Made by a program: the position numbers and the translations under genes | The notes under the pieces: model-generated | Database searches by the model: none | The model's input: only the letters and a program-made list of their open reading frames with translations | Told to the model about the DNA's origin: nothing | Assembly: GCA_002482645.1 (NCBI GenBank) | Contig: DLGJ01000005.1 | Coordinates: 1-22,727 of the forward strand | DNA from: Hyphomicrobiaceae bacterium UBA7697 | GTDB taxonomy: Bacteria > Pseudomonadota > Alphaproteobacteria > Rhizobiales > Methyloligellaceae | Direction of reading: 5' to 3' | Length of the DNA stretch: 22,727 bases | Shown: positions 7,399-14,873 of the stretch, in pieces | Numbering within the stretch: the first letter of the stretch is position 1 | Layout of the letters: the number at the start of each line of letters is the position of its first letter

Positions 7399-7614
7399 AT
7401 GTCGAAAGTTGTCTCAGTAGGCAGTTCGGAGTTGTCACGGATTGAAGATCATGGAGGGCCCGAGAGTATTCGGCTTCGGCTTGTGACGGAGGCACGGCGC
7501 ACTTTTGGTGAAAGGGCTGCAGCTCAGCTGTGGGTCAAGCTGGACTTGCCGATCGTGCCGGCGATGCTTGAGGGATACGGGCAGCGCGATCTCTTTGATC
7601 TACGCCGCCCCTGA
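7399..7614 (+). CDS. 71-residue protein with a sliding-clamp-binding-like motif
   Basis: The ATG at 7399 follows AGGAGG with a spacing of about 12, a strong ribosome site; the open frame begins earlier but only this start is well placed. The protein begins MSKVVSVGSSELSRIEDHGG, has a central helix (VTEARRTFGERAAAQLWVKL, about 29-48), then PIVPAML and ends GQRDLFDLRRP. QRDLF (62-66) fits the bacterial beta-clamp-binding pentapeptide Q-x-[S/D]-L-F used by DNA polymerases and Hda-type proteins. No named family is recognised. It is divergent from the RHH-like gene, which carries an SSB-type tail, so both members of the pair end in replisome-docking-like motifs. The motif is short and could arise by chance. 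Confidence 0.65.
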   Translation: MSKVVSVGSSELSRIEDHGGPESIRLRLVTEARRTFGERAAAQLWVKLDLPIVPAMLEGYGQRDLFDLRRP

Positions 7615-7630
7615 ATAGAGGCTGGCACGG

Positions 7631-7664
7631 AAAAAGACCCCGGCGTTTGCGGCGCCGGGGTCTT
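7631..7664 (-). terminator. Rho-independent terminator of glnK-amtB
   Basis: Perfect 12-bp stem (7634-7645 with 7653-7664) and a 7-nt loop. Read on the minus strand the stem runs straight into a T tract (TTTTTCC). On the plus strand there is no T tract, though the stem could still slow readthrough from the 71-residue gene. Confidence 0.92.
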
Positions 7665-7747
7665 AGGTAGAGCTAGCCGTCAAGGGAGGAGGAGACCTAG
7701 CTCGAATTCTCCTGCGTTTTTGTCCCTCTTGGTTGCTGCGCGAAGGC
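7631..7747 (-). ncRNA. Structured amtB 3' UTR, candidate small RNA
   Basis: After the amtB stop the minus strand carries a perfect 7-bp hairpin, GAGCTAG (plus 7697-7703) with CTAGCTC (7670-7676). Its 20-nt loop contains CCTCCTCCC, an anti-Shine-Dalgarno sequence. The strong terminator follows 5 nt later. A CCUCCUCCC loop plus a terminator hairpin is the layout of the alphaproteobacterial 'cuckoo'/alpha-r14-type sRNAs. No internal promoter is evident, so processing from the glnK-amtB transcript is more likely than independent transcription. Confidence 0.5.
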
Positions 7748-9229
7748 CTATTGGACCACCTCGCCATGGAGGTTGATGTCCAGCCCTTCGATCTCGACGG
7801 GCTCGCTCACCCGGACACCAACGAGGATGTTGGTGACGATCAGGATCGCGAAGGTCGCGATCGCGCACCACACGATGGTGGCGGCGATGCCCCACAGCTG
7901 CGTCAGCACCTGGGCGGCATTGCCTTCGATCAGGCCAGGCGTGCCGCCAATGGCTTCGACGGCGAACACGCCCGTAAGGAGCGCGCCGACGATGCCGCCG
8001 ACGCCGTGGATGCCCCAGACGTCGAGCGAGTCGTCATAGCCAAGCGCCTTCTTCACCGTCGTGGACATGAAGAAGCAGATCAGACCGGCGGCGATACCGA
8101 TCCAAAGCGCGCCCCAGCCGTCGACGAAGCCGCAAGCCGGGGTGATGGCCACCAGACCGGCAATGGCGCCGGAGATGATGCCCAGCACGGACGGCTTCTT
8201 GTGGACGATCCACTCGATGAACATCCACGACAGTGCCGCAGCCGCGGTCGCGACTTGGGTCGTGACCATGACCATGCCGGCACCGGCGCTGGCGCCGAGA
8301 GCCGAACCGACGTTGAAGCCGAACCAGCCGACCCACAGCAGCGAGGCGCCGATCAGGCTGAGCACCAGGTTATGCGGCGCCATGTTTTCGGTGCCGTACC
8401 CGATGCGTTTGCCGAGGAAGAGGCAGGTCACGAGACCGGCGACACCGGCGTTGATGTGCACCACCGTACCGCCGGCGAAGTCGAGAACGCCGTCTTCCGA
8501 AAGGAAGCCGCCGCCCCAGACCCAGTGACAGACCGGGGCATAGACGATCAGCGCCCAGAGCACCATGAAGATGCACACGGCCGAGAACTTCATGCGGTCC
8601 GCGAAAGCGCCCACGATCAGAGCCGGCGTGATGGCGAAGAACGTCATCTGGAAGGTGAAGAACACCGTCTCGGGGATGGTGCCGCTCAACGTCTCGACGC
8701 CCACGCCGTTGAGGAACATCTTCGAAAAGCCGCCCACATAGGCGTTAAGCGATCCGCCATCGGAGAAGGCCAGCGAATAGCCGACGACGAACCACGTGAC
8801 CGAGAGCAAGCAAACGATCGCGAAGCACTGCATCAGCACCGCCAGCACGCCTTTCTTGCGGACCATGCCGCCATAGAAGAGCGCGAGGCCCGGAATGGCC
8901 ATCATCAGCACGAGAACGGTGGATGTGAGCATCCAGGCCGTATCGCCCGTGTCGAGTTTGGCGGGGGCTTCTTCGCCCTCGCCCTCCGCGGCAAGGGGCT
9001 CTTCGGCCGGAGCTTCTTCCGCCTGGGCCAGTTGGAATGTGCCCGCTTGGGATTCGGCCATCGTGGCCATGGATTCGCTGGCCATGGACTCGCTGGCAAT
9101 GGGCGCGCTGGCAACCGGCGCGTTGGCCGCTTCGGCGGCGCTACGTGCGATTGCCAGGTCGGCATGGGTCAGGGCCAGCAAGGCCAGCACCGCCATCACG
9201 CCGAACGCGTATTTGGCAAAGGTCGTCAT
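7748..9229 (-). CDS. amtB: Ammonium transporter AmtB
   Basis: 493 residues from the ATG at 9229, 17 bp after glnK. The frame is open back to 9634, but that stretch is glnK read out of frame. Residues 1-29 are a signal peptide. Residues 30-92 are an unusual Ala/Glu/Ser-rich extension with SESMASESMA repeats. The eleven-helix Amt core follows. Key residues: D250 in DFAGGTVVHINAG (the family signature), the twin histidines H258 and H408 (GIHGVGG), and GFNVGSALGASAGAG (304-318). The trimeric channel conducts ammonium/ammonia across the inner membrane and is blocked by unmodified GlnK inserting its T-loop. Co-transcription with glnK is the standard arrangement. The terminator at 7631 ends the operon. 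Confidence 0.96.
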   Translation of the reverse strand: MTTFAKYAFGVMAVLALLALTHADLAIARSAAEAANAPVASAPIASESMASESMATMAESQAGTFQLAQAEEAPAEEPLAAEGEGEEAPAKLDTGDTAWMLTSTVLVLMMAIPGLALFYGGMVRKKGVLAVLMQCFAIVCLLSVTWFVVGYSLAFSDGGSLNAYVGGFSKMFLNGVGVETLSGTIPETVFFTFQMTFFAITPALIVGAFADRMKFSAVCIFMVLWALIVYAPVCHWVWGGGFLSEDGVLDFAGGTVVHINAGVAGLVTCLFLGKRIGYGTENMAPHNLVLSLIGASLLWVGWFGFNVGSALGASAGAGMVMVTTQVATAAAALSWMFIEWIVHKKPSVLGIISGAIAGLVAITPACGFVDGWGALWIGIAAGLICFFMSTTVKKALGYDDSLDVWGIHGVGGIVGALLTGVFAVEAIGGTPGLIEGNAAQVLTQLWGIAATIVWCAIATFAILIVTNILVGVRVSEPVEIEGLDINLHGEVVQ

Positions 9230-9246
9230 CTTCAACTTTCCCCCTC

Positions 9247-9585
9247 TTAAAGTGCAGATTCGTTGGTTTCGCCGGTGCGAATGCGCACCGTTTGCTCGAC
9301 GGGAACGACGAAGATCTTGCCGTCGCCGATCTGGCCGGTTTTCGCGGCCGCAACGATCGCGTCCACGGCCGTGTCGACCATCTTGGCAGGCACCACGACC
9401 TCGATCTTGATCTTCGGTAGGAAGTTCACGGCGTATTCGGCGCCACGATAGATCTCGGTATGGCCCTTCTGCCTCCCGTAACCCTTGACCTCGGTAACGG
9501 TCATGCCTTGCAGTCCAAGCTCGGTGAGGGCTTGGCGCACCTCGTCGAGCTTGAATGGCTTGATGATTGCCATCACCAGCTTCAT
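9247..9585 (-). CDS. glnK: Nitrogen regulatory protein PII, GlnK-type
   Basis: 112 residues, exact family length. It opens MKLVMAIIKPFKLDEV, has the T-loop with uridylylation site Y51 in EIYRGAEY, and the C-terminal signature TGQIGDGKIFVVPVE (nucleotide binding). The trimer senses 2-oxoglutarate and ATP/ADP; GlnD adds UMP to Y51 when nitrogen is low. Its place directly before amtB identifies it as GlnK rather than GlnB, since the two are nearly alike in sequence. GGAGGG lies about 9 nt before the ATG. A sigma-54-like site 79-94 bp upstream fits nitrogen control by NtrC. Confidence 0.95.
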   Translation of the reverse strand: MKLVMAIIKPFKLDEVRQALTELGLQGMTVTEVKGYGRQKGHTEIYRGAEYAVNFLPKIKIEVVVPAKMVDTAVDAIVAAAKTGQIGDGKIFVVPVEQTVRIRTGETNESAL

Positions 9586-9663
9586 CTGTTTGAGCCCTCC
9601 TTCGGTTGACGGCCGTCCGGGCGGATATCGCCACGGTTCTGGCCGATGGAACCCGTTAACAGA

Positions 9664-9679
9664 GTCAAGCGGCGTGCCA
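9664..9679 (-). promoter_or_regulatory. Sigma-54-like promoter for glnK-amtB
   Basis: Minus-strand TGGCACG-CCGC-TTGAC. The -24 box TGGCACG is perfect and the spacing to the -12 box is right, but the -12 reads TTGA rather than TTGC. The start would lie near 9653, leaving a leader of about 68 nt. No clear NtrC-binding site was found upstream. Confidence 0.5.
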
Positions 9680-9768
9680 ACTCCGAGAAGAAGAGGTCAA
9701 GCTATTGTTTTTACGAATGATTTTCCGCTACGAGGAGGCGGTGTCCGATGCTTGAGCAACACGTAATC

Positions 9769-9823
9769 GCCTAAATATTAGGCAACCAAGCCGCGTTGCT
9801 CGCGGATAGGACTAAATCCTATC
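9769..9823. repeat. Three consecutive hairpins at the 3' end of tesB
   Basis: Three perfect inverted repeats sit back to back: GCCTAA/TTAGGC (9769-9783), CCGCG/CGCGG (9791-9805) and GATAGGA/TCCTATC (9805-9823, spanning the tesB stop). None has a T tract on the minus strand. They may stabilise or end the tesB transcript, or serve as binding sites upstream of glnK. Confidence 0.6.
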
Positions 9824-10678
9824 GGAGCGTTCGCGGACGAGCCCTTCCTGGGCCGTCGAAGCGACGAGACGGCCGTCGCGGGCGAAAAAGGTCCCGCGGC
9901 AGAAGGCTCTTGCGGATCCCGAAATCGGGCTGTCTTGGACGTATAGGAGCCACTCGTCGGCCCGGAACGGCTGGTGGAACCACAGAGCATGGTCGAGACT
10001 GGCCAACATCAAGGTCGGGTCGAACACGAAGCGGCCATGGGCGACGAGGGCCGTGTCCAGCAGGGTGAAGTCCGAAGCGTAAGCGAGCACGCATTGGTGC
10101 AAGGCTTGGTCGCCGGCGAGTTTGCCGTTGGCCCTGATCCAGATCATCTGGCTGGGCTCTCTCTTCTTGGGCGACAGGTAGCGGGACAAATCGACGGGCC
10201 GCATCTCGATGGGCCGCTCGGCCTGCCAATAGGCTTTGAGCTGCGGGGGCAGCCGGTCGATCAGCGTCTCGGTCAGCACCGCTTCGCTGGGGACGTCATC
10301 GGGCTGAGGCACGTCCGGCATCGTCATCTGGTGCGAAAGTCCCGGCTCCTCGCGGTGAAAGGAGGCGCCCATCGAGAAGATGGCCCGGCCATGCTGAATC
10401 GCCACGACGCGGCGGGTCGAGAAGCTTTTTCCGTCCCGGATCCGGTCCACCTCGTAGATGATTGGGACGGCGGGATCGCCCGCGCACAAAAAATAGGCAT
10501 GGAGCGAATGGGCGGCCCGTCCTTCCACGGTTCGCTGGGCCGCAACCAGGGCTTGGCCGATGACCTGACCGCCGAACACCCGTTGCCATCCCACTTGCGG
10601 GCTGAGGCCCCTGTAGAGATCGTGCTCCAAGGGTTCGAGGTCGAGGATCGACAGAAGTTGCTCGACGGCTGTGCTCAT
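9812..10678 (-). CDS. tesB: Acyl-CoA thioesterase II
   Basis: 288 residues, two hot-dog domains, normal length. Signatures are VFGGQVIGQALVAAQRTV (34-51), SLHAYFLCAGDP (58-69) and the C-terminal SLDHALWFHQPFRADEWLLY. The active-site set known from E. coli TesB (Asp204, Thr228, Gln278) is matched by D203 (YASDFTLLD), S227 (in place of Thr, as in many homologues) and Q277 (STAQEG). The enzyme hydrolyses medium- and long-chain acyl-CoA to free acid and CoA in the cytoplasm. AAGG lies about 8 nt before the ATG. It is divergent from the UbiH-like gene and lies upstream of glnK on the same strand, but the intervening hairpins and glnK promoter suggest separate transcription. Confidence 0.96.
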   Translation of the reverse strand: MSTAVEQLLSILDLEPLEHDLYRGLSPQVGWQRVFGGQVIGQALVAAQRTVEGRAAHSLHAYFLCAGDPAVPIIYEVDRIRDGKSFSTRRVVAIQHGRAIFSMGASFHREEPGLSHQMTMPDVPQPDDVPSEAVLTETLIDRLPPQLKAYWQAERPIEMRPVDLSRYLSPKKREPSQMIWIRANGKLAGDQALHQCVLAYASDFTLLDTALVAHGRFVFDPTLMLASLDHALWFHQPFRADEWLLYVQDSPISGSARAFCRGTFFARDGRLVASTAQEGLVRERSDRI

Positions 10679-10854
10679 GGATGGTGCCTTGGTCTATCGT
10701 CGTGTCTACCGGGCCGGTTTGGGCGATGTCCGCGCCGCCCAAGCCCATAGCAGCTTTGCGGCCAATTCGAAAAGACGGTGCGGGCCGTGCGCGGCGCGGA
10801 ATGCGAGCAGTGGCGCGGGTCCGGCCGCTCGCCTATAGAGAGGCTGTGTCGCAG

Positions 10855-12105
10855 ATGCCAAACTCAAGAAGCGGTTTCCGCATCGTTGTCGCCGGCGGCG
10901 GGTTCGCCGGTGGAACGCTGGCGCTGGCGCTGGCCAAGCTCGCGCCGAAGACCTGTGGGGTGACGCTGGTGGACGCGGCGCCCCCAAGTGCGCCGCGCGG
11001 GCGCGATGGCCGGGGGCTCGCGCTCTCTCCGGCGTCGAAGAACCTGCTCGCCGCGATTGGGTTGTGGCCTCGCCTGGAGCCCGGCGCTCAGCCGATGACG
11101 TCCATCGAAGTCACAGACAGTCCTTTGAACGCGCCGCTCCGCCCGCATCTTCTTGGCTTCGCCGAGGACGTCGCCGATGGAGAGGCTCATGCCTGGCTGG
11201 TGGAGGCCGGCGCGCTCCTCGAAGCCATCGGGGAAGCCGTCACCGCCACGCCCTCGATCGAGCTGATCGCACCGGATAGTGTCGAGACATTCGGAACGGA
11301 TGCCTTTGGCGCCGATATCCGTCTCGCGAGCGGCCGGGACTTGCGCGCCGCACTTCTCGTGGCCGCCGACGGCAAGAAGTCCCGCCTGCGCGACCAGGCG
11401 GGAATCCATTGCATCGGCTGGTCCTACGACCAGATGGGCATCGTCGCCACCATCGCTCACGAGCGTCCCCATCACGGCCGCGCCGTTCAGCATTTCCTCC
11501 CCTCCGGCCCGTTCGCCATTCTGCCCCTCACGGGCAACCGGTCTTCGATCGTCTGGACCGAGGACGCGGACAAGGCGCAAGACTTGGTGCAAGACTTGGT
11601 GAATGGCGCTCCGGACGTGTTTCTCGCCGCGCTCGGCCGCCGGTTCGGACACCGCCTCGGCGAGATTTCCCTCGAGGGCCCCGCGCGGACCTTTCCGCTC
11701 TCGTTTCAGATGGCCCGCGCCTTTGCCGGAGAGCGCTTGGCTTTGGTGGGCGATGCGGCCCATGTGGTGCATCCGCTAGCGGGCCAGGGGCTCAATATCG
11801 GCTTCCGCGACGTGGCCGCCTTGGTGGAGACCGTCACCGAGACGGCCCGGCTCGGCCTCGATATCGGTTCGGCCGCGGCGCTCGAGCGCTATCAGCGCTG
11901 GCGGCGTTTCGACAGCGCCTTTTCCGGCGCGGCGATGGATGGGATGAACCGCCTCTTCTCGAACGACAACGCGCCGTTGCGCGCGATTCGCGATCTCGGC
12001 ATGGGGCTGGTCGACCGCGCGCCCGGGCTGAAGCGCTTTCTCGTGCGCGAGGCATCGGGCGCAACCGGCGACGTCCCGCGCCTTCTGAAGGGCGAGGCTC
12101 TCTAG
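10855..12105 (+). CDS. UbiH/UbiF/Coq6-family FAD-dependent hydroxylase
   Basis: 416 residues from the ATG at 10855; an in-frame GTG at 10846 is possible and the open frame extends further back without family character. The N-terminal dinucleotide fold IVVAGGGFAGG (10-20) binds FAD. The DG-type motif ADGKKSRLRDQAG is near the middle. GDAAHVVHPLAGQGLNIGFRD near residue 300 is the family FAD/ribose signature. Such enzymes hydroxylate the ubiquinone ring; which ring position cannot be told from sequence. It is followed by the GluQRS gene after only 4 bp, so the two are probably one operon. The region between 10678 and 10855 must hold promoters for it and for divergent tesB, but none stands out. 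Confidence 0.88.
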   Translation: MPNSRSGFRIVVAGGGFAGGTLALALAKLAPKTCGVTLVDAAPPSAPRGRDGRGLALSPASKNLLAAIGLWPRLEPGAQPMTSIEVTDSPLNAPLRPHLLGFAEDVADGEAHAWLVEAGALLEAIGEAVTATPSIELIAPDSVETFGTDAFGADIRLASGRDLRAALLVAADGKKSRLRDQAGIHCIGWSYDQMGIVATIAHERPHHGRAVQHFLPSGPFAILPLTGNRSSIVWTEDADKAQDLVQDLVNGAPDVFLAALGRRFGHRLGEISLEGPARTFPLSFQMARAFAGERLALVGDAAHVVHPLAGQGLNIGFRDVAALVETVTETARLGLDIGSAAALERYQRWRRFDSAFSGAAMDGMNRLFSNDNAPLRAIRDLGMGLVDRAPGLKRFLVREASGATGDVPRLLKGEAL

Positions 12106-12109
12106 CGGC

Positions 12110-12997
12110 GTGGCGGGCGATCCCAAGTCAGCGGGAGGCTTCGTGACGCGGTTCGCGCCCTCGCCGACCGGTCTATTGCATCTCGGCCACGCCTATTCCG
12201 CGCTGACGGCATGGGAGGCCGCGGCCGAGGCCAATGGCGTCTGTCTGTTGCGGATCGAGGATACCGACGCCGCGCGCGCTCGCCCGGAATACGAGGATGC
12301 CGTCTACGAAGACCTGGCTTGGCTGGGACTGTCCTGGCCGGACCCGGTCATGCGTCAGTCCGAGCGCCGCGCCGCCTATGGGCACGCCTTGGAACGCCTC
12401 GGCCGGCTCGGCGCGATCTATCCGTGCCGCTGCACGCGCGCCGATATTCGCGCCGCGCTCGCGGCGCCACAGGAAGGAGCGATGTCCGATAACGCGGGGA
12501 GCGCGGTCTATCCGGGCACGTGCCGCGGCCGCGCCATGCACGAAGCCGGGCCCGGCGATGCGATCCGCCTCGACATGGAGCGCGCGCTCGGGTTTCTCGA
12601 GGGGGAGGCGCTAACCTGGCACGAGACCGGCCCCGTCCACCCCGGACACCACGTGGCCGATCCGGCGGCCATGCGAAACGAGATCGGCGACGTGGTCCTG
12701 GCGCGCAAGGATATCGGCACGGCGGCCTATCATCTGTCGGTCGTGGTGGACGATGCGGCGCAAGGGATAACGCACGTCGTTCGGGGCCGGGATCTCTTGG
12801 GATCGACGCCCATCCACCGGCTTCTCCAAGCGCTGCTCGAATTGCCTGTACCGGTCTGGTTTCACCACGAGCTCGTCCGGGACGAAGCGGGCAAGAGGCT
12901 CGCCAAGCGTGACGATGCCCGGTCGATTCGCGCCTATCGCGAGGAAGGATTGTCGCCGGATGAGGTCAGAAACTTATGCCGAATACGGATTAAATAG
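12110..12997 (+). CDS. gluQ: Glutamyl-queuosine tRNA(Asp) synthetase
   Basis: 295 residues, GTG start at 12110. It is a shortened glutamyl-tRNA synthetase catalytic domain with no anticodon-binding domain. FAPSPTGLLHLGHAYSA contains the HIGH-equivalent HLGH at 24-27; KRLAKRD at 262-268 is the KMSKS-equivalent. The zinc ligands are in place (C106 and C108 in PCRCTR, Y134 and C138 in YPGTCRG). RIEDTD (48-53) is the glutamate-site signature. GluQRS attaches glutamate to queuosine at position 34 of tRNA(Asp). The length and missing C-terminal domain separate it from GltX. It follows the UbiH-like gene by 4 bp and converges on the UPF0434 gene with 25 bp between them and no obvious terminator. Confidence 0.95.
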   Translation: MAGDPKSAGGFVTRFAPSPTGLLHLGHAYSALTAWEAAAEANGVCLLRIEDTDAARARPEYEDAVYEDLAWLGLSWPDPVMRQSERRAAYGHALERLGRLGAIYPCRCTRADIRAALAAPQEGAMSDNAGSAVYPGTCRGRAMHEAGPGDAIRLDMERALGFLEGEALTWHETGPVHPGHHVADPAAMRNEIGDVVLARKDIGTAAYHLSVVVDDAAQGITHVVRGRDLLGSTPIHRLLQALLELPVPVWFHHELVRDEAGKRLAKRDDARSIRAYREEGLSPDEVRNLCRIRIK

Positions 12998-13022
12998 GCC
13001 CGCTGCAGCGTGCGGCCCGACA

Positions 13023-13235
13023 TCACGACTCATCCAGCTTGCGGGCTTCCTCGGGCAGCATGATCGGGATACCGTCCCTGATCGGAAAGGCGAGCCCGGC
13101 TGCGCGGCTGATGAGTTCCTGGCGCGACGCATCGTATTCCAAAGTCGTTTTCGTCAGCGGACAGACTAAAATCTCCAAGAGCTTTGGATCGACGCCCCCT
13201 GCTTCCGGATTCGGCTTTTCCGTCGGCTCGGTCAT
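13023..13235 (-). CDS. UPF0434 / Trm112-like small protein
   Basis: 70 residues. The block LLEILVCPLTKTTLEYDASRQEL, then AFPIRDGIPIMLPEEAR, is diagnostic of the UPF0434 (YcaR/Trm112-like) family. Compared with E. coli YcaR, most of the zinc-ligand cysteines are missing (CPLT instead of CPxC), a common state in alphaproteobacteria. Function is unknown in bacteria; eukaryotic Trm112 activates methyltransferases. The start ATG overlaps the stop of the LON-domain gene (ATGA), so the two are translationally coupled. Confidence 0.93.
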   Translation of the reverse strand: MTEPTEKPNPEAGGVDPKLLEILVCPLTKTTLEYDASRQELISRAAGLAFPIRDGIPIMLPEEARKLDES

Positions 13236-13909
13236 TGTAGCGATGTTCCTGAATTGTCGTCCCGCGCCGCGAGTTCCATCTCCGCCAGCGCGACCAGTGC
13301 TTCGGCCCGGTCGCTGAGGCTGCCTGCCTCGAGAAGGGCCTGCTTCTCCTCGGCGCCATATGGGCACAGGATCGACAGCGTGTTGATCAGCTGCTCGTTC
13401 GCGGCCGCGTTGATCCGTTCCCAGTCGGCATTCAGGCCGTTGGCGTCGAGATACCGCCGCAGCGTCGCGAGAAGTCGAACGCGATCCACGTCGTCTTCGC
13501 CGAGATCGACGATAAAATCATCCGCATACGGTATAAAATCGACGGTGAATATCCGAAATGGCGCTTCGGAGGCGATCTCGCCGCCGAGCGCAAAGCGCGC
13601 GATCCCGCCGAGCGAAATCACGAGCGGCCTGTCCTCTGTTTCGTTGAAGGCGGTGATGCGGCCGGCGCAGCCCACCTTTCGGACGGGAAAGTCCTTTCCT
13701 TGAGGAGACTCGGCGGAGCCGGTCTCCGCCGCGGGCTGGACCACGCCGACCAGGCGGTCGTTGGCGAGTGCGTGATCGACGAGCGCAAGGTAACGCGGCT
13801 CGAATACGTTGAGGGTCAAGGACGCGCGCGGGAGCAGAATGGCACCGCGCAACGGAAAGACGGGCAGCGTGGGTGGAAGATCGCTGGGGCTGCTGTAGCG
13901 GCTGGTCAC
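13232..13909 (-). CDS. LON-substrate-binding-domain protein
   Basis: 225 residues from a GTG at 13909 with GAGG about 9 nt upstream. The frame is open back to 14110, but that part overlaps the thioredoxin gene and is not family-like. The protein holds only the N-terminal domain of Lon protease: LPVFPLRGAILLPRASLTLNVFEPRY (about 14-39), then GCAGRITAFNETEDRPLVISLGGIARF, and a helical C-terminal half. There is no ATPase or protease domain. The gene family is widespread and usually placed, as here, between a CnoX-like gene and a UPF0434 gene; its job is not established. Confidence 0.92.
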   Translation of the reverse strand: MTSRYSSPSDLPPTLPVFPLRGAILLPRASLTLNVFEPRYLALVDHALANDRLVGVVQPAAETGSAESPQGKDFPVRKVGCAGRITAFNETEDRPLVISLGGIARFALGGEIASEAPFRIFTVDFIPYADDFIVDLGEDDVDRVRLLATLRRYLDANGLNADWERINAAANEQLINTLSILCPYGAEEKQALLEAGSLSDRAEALVALAEMELAARDDNSGTSLQ

Positions 13910-13931
13910 GAATGGCGCCTCATCGCGGCGG

Positions 13932-14846
13932 TTAGGCGAAAAGCAAGGACGAAAGGCGTTGTCTCCCCGCCGCCGTTGCCGGGTCGGCCGCGCCCCAAGC
14001 TTCGAAGAACTGCACGAGCTGCTTGCGGGCCGCGTCGTCGTTCCAAGTCCGGTTCTTGGCGACGATGGCGAGCAGAGCGTCGAGAGCGCCGGCGCGGTCG
14101 CCCGACGCATTCAGAGCCAGCGCGAGATCGAACTGGGTCTGGGGATCGCCGGGGTTCTCGGCCAGCTTCGCACGTAACGCGTCCACATCGCCGGCGTCGC
14201 CGGACTTGCGCGCCAGGTCGAGGGCCGCGCGGGCGCTGGCGACCGGTGCGCTGTCGGTCTTGTCCGGCGGTGCGAGCGCCAGCGTCTGCTCCGCGCGGTC
14301 GAGATCGCCGGTCTTGATGTAGCATTTCGTCAGGCCCGCGAGCGCCTCCATGTTCTCCGGATCTTCTTGGAGAATCTGGCCGAAGACCTGCGCGGCCGTA
14401 TTGACGTCTCCGGCCGCCAGGGCGGCCTCGGCCGCTTCGAGATCGGCGGACGCGCCTGCCGTCTCGCCCACGAGACGCGCGATGAATGCGGCAATTTGCG
14501 ACTCGGGCAACGCACCCATGAAACCGTCCACGGGACGCCCGTCCTTGAAGGCGAATACGGCGGGGATGGACTGCACGCCCATCTGACCCGGTATCTCGGG
14601 ATAGTCGTCGATATTCATCTTCACCAGACGGACGGCACCTTTGGCCGCACGGACGGCCTTCTCGAGGACCGGCGTCAACTGCTTGCAGGGGCCGCACCAG
14701 GGCGCCCAGAAGTCGACCAGCACGGGCCGTTCCTGCGAGGCCTCGACAACGTCGCGCACGAAGTCCTGCGTCGTGGTGTTCTTGATGGTTTCGGTACCGG
14801 GCGTATCCTCGCCGCCCGCGCCGAGGATCGGGGTCTCAATGCTCAT
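13932..14846 (-). CDS. cnoX: Thioredoxin-TPR co-chaperone, CnoX (YbbN) family
   Basis: 304 residues from the ATG at 14846; the open frame runs back to 15047 but overlaps no recognisable domain there. The N-terminal thioredoxin fold (about 20-130) has LVDFWAPWCGPCKQL with an intact C51-G-P-C54, unlike E. coli YbbN (SxxC). QSIPAVFAFKDGRPVDGFMG holds the cis-proline. The C-terminal half (about 145-300) is TPR-like (AEAALAAGDVNTAAQVFGQIL, ENMEALAGLTKCYIKTGDLDRAEQTL). CnoX proteins guard substrates from over-oxidation and hand them to GroEL/DnaK; the intact CGPC suggests redox activity as in Caulobacter CnoX. A 20-bp palindrome sits just upstream of the start. The gene is followed by the LON-domain gene with 22 bp between. 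Confidence 0.9.
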   Translation of the reverse strand: MSIETPILGAGGEDTPGTETIKNTTTQDFVRDVVEASQERPVLVDFWAPWCGPCKQLTPVLEKAVRAAKGAVRLVKMNIDDYPEIPGQMGVQSIPAVFAFKDGRPVDGFMGALPESQIAAFIARLVGETAGASADLEAAEAALAAGDVNTAAQVFGQILQEDPENMEALAGLTKCYIKTGDLDRAEQTLALAPPDKTDSAPVASARAALDLARKSGDAGDVDALRAKLAENPGDPQTQFDLALALNASGDRAGALDALLAIVAKNRTWNDDAARKQLVQFFEAWGAADPATAAGRQRLSSLLFA

Positions 14847-14873
14847 TCTTGAATCCGTGGGCTGCTCTTCGGG

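Noticed and set aside
7733..9250. 505-codon open frame on the plus strand
   Set aside because: Antisense to amtB; composition (His/Asp/Arg/Glu) is that of a shadow frame.
9230..9634. N-terminal extension of amtB by 135 codons
   Set aside because: The added part is glnK read out of frame; the signal peptide and ribosome site place the start at 9229.
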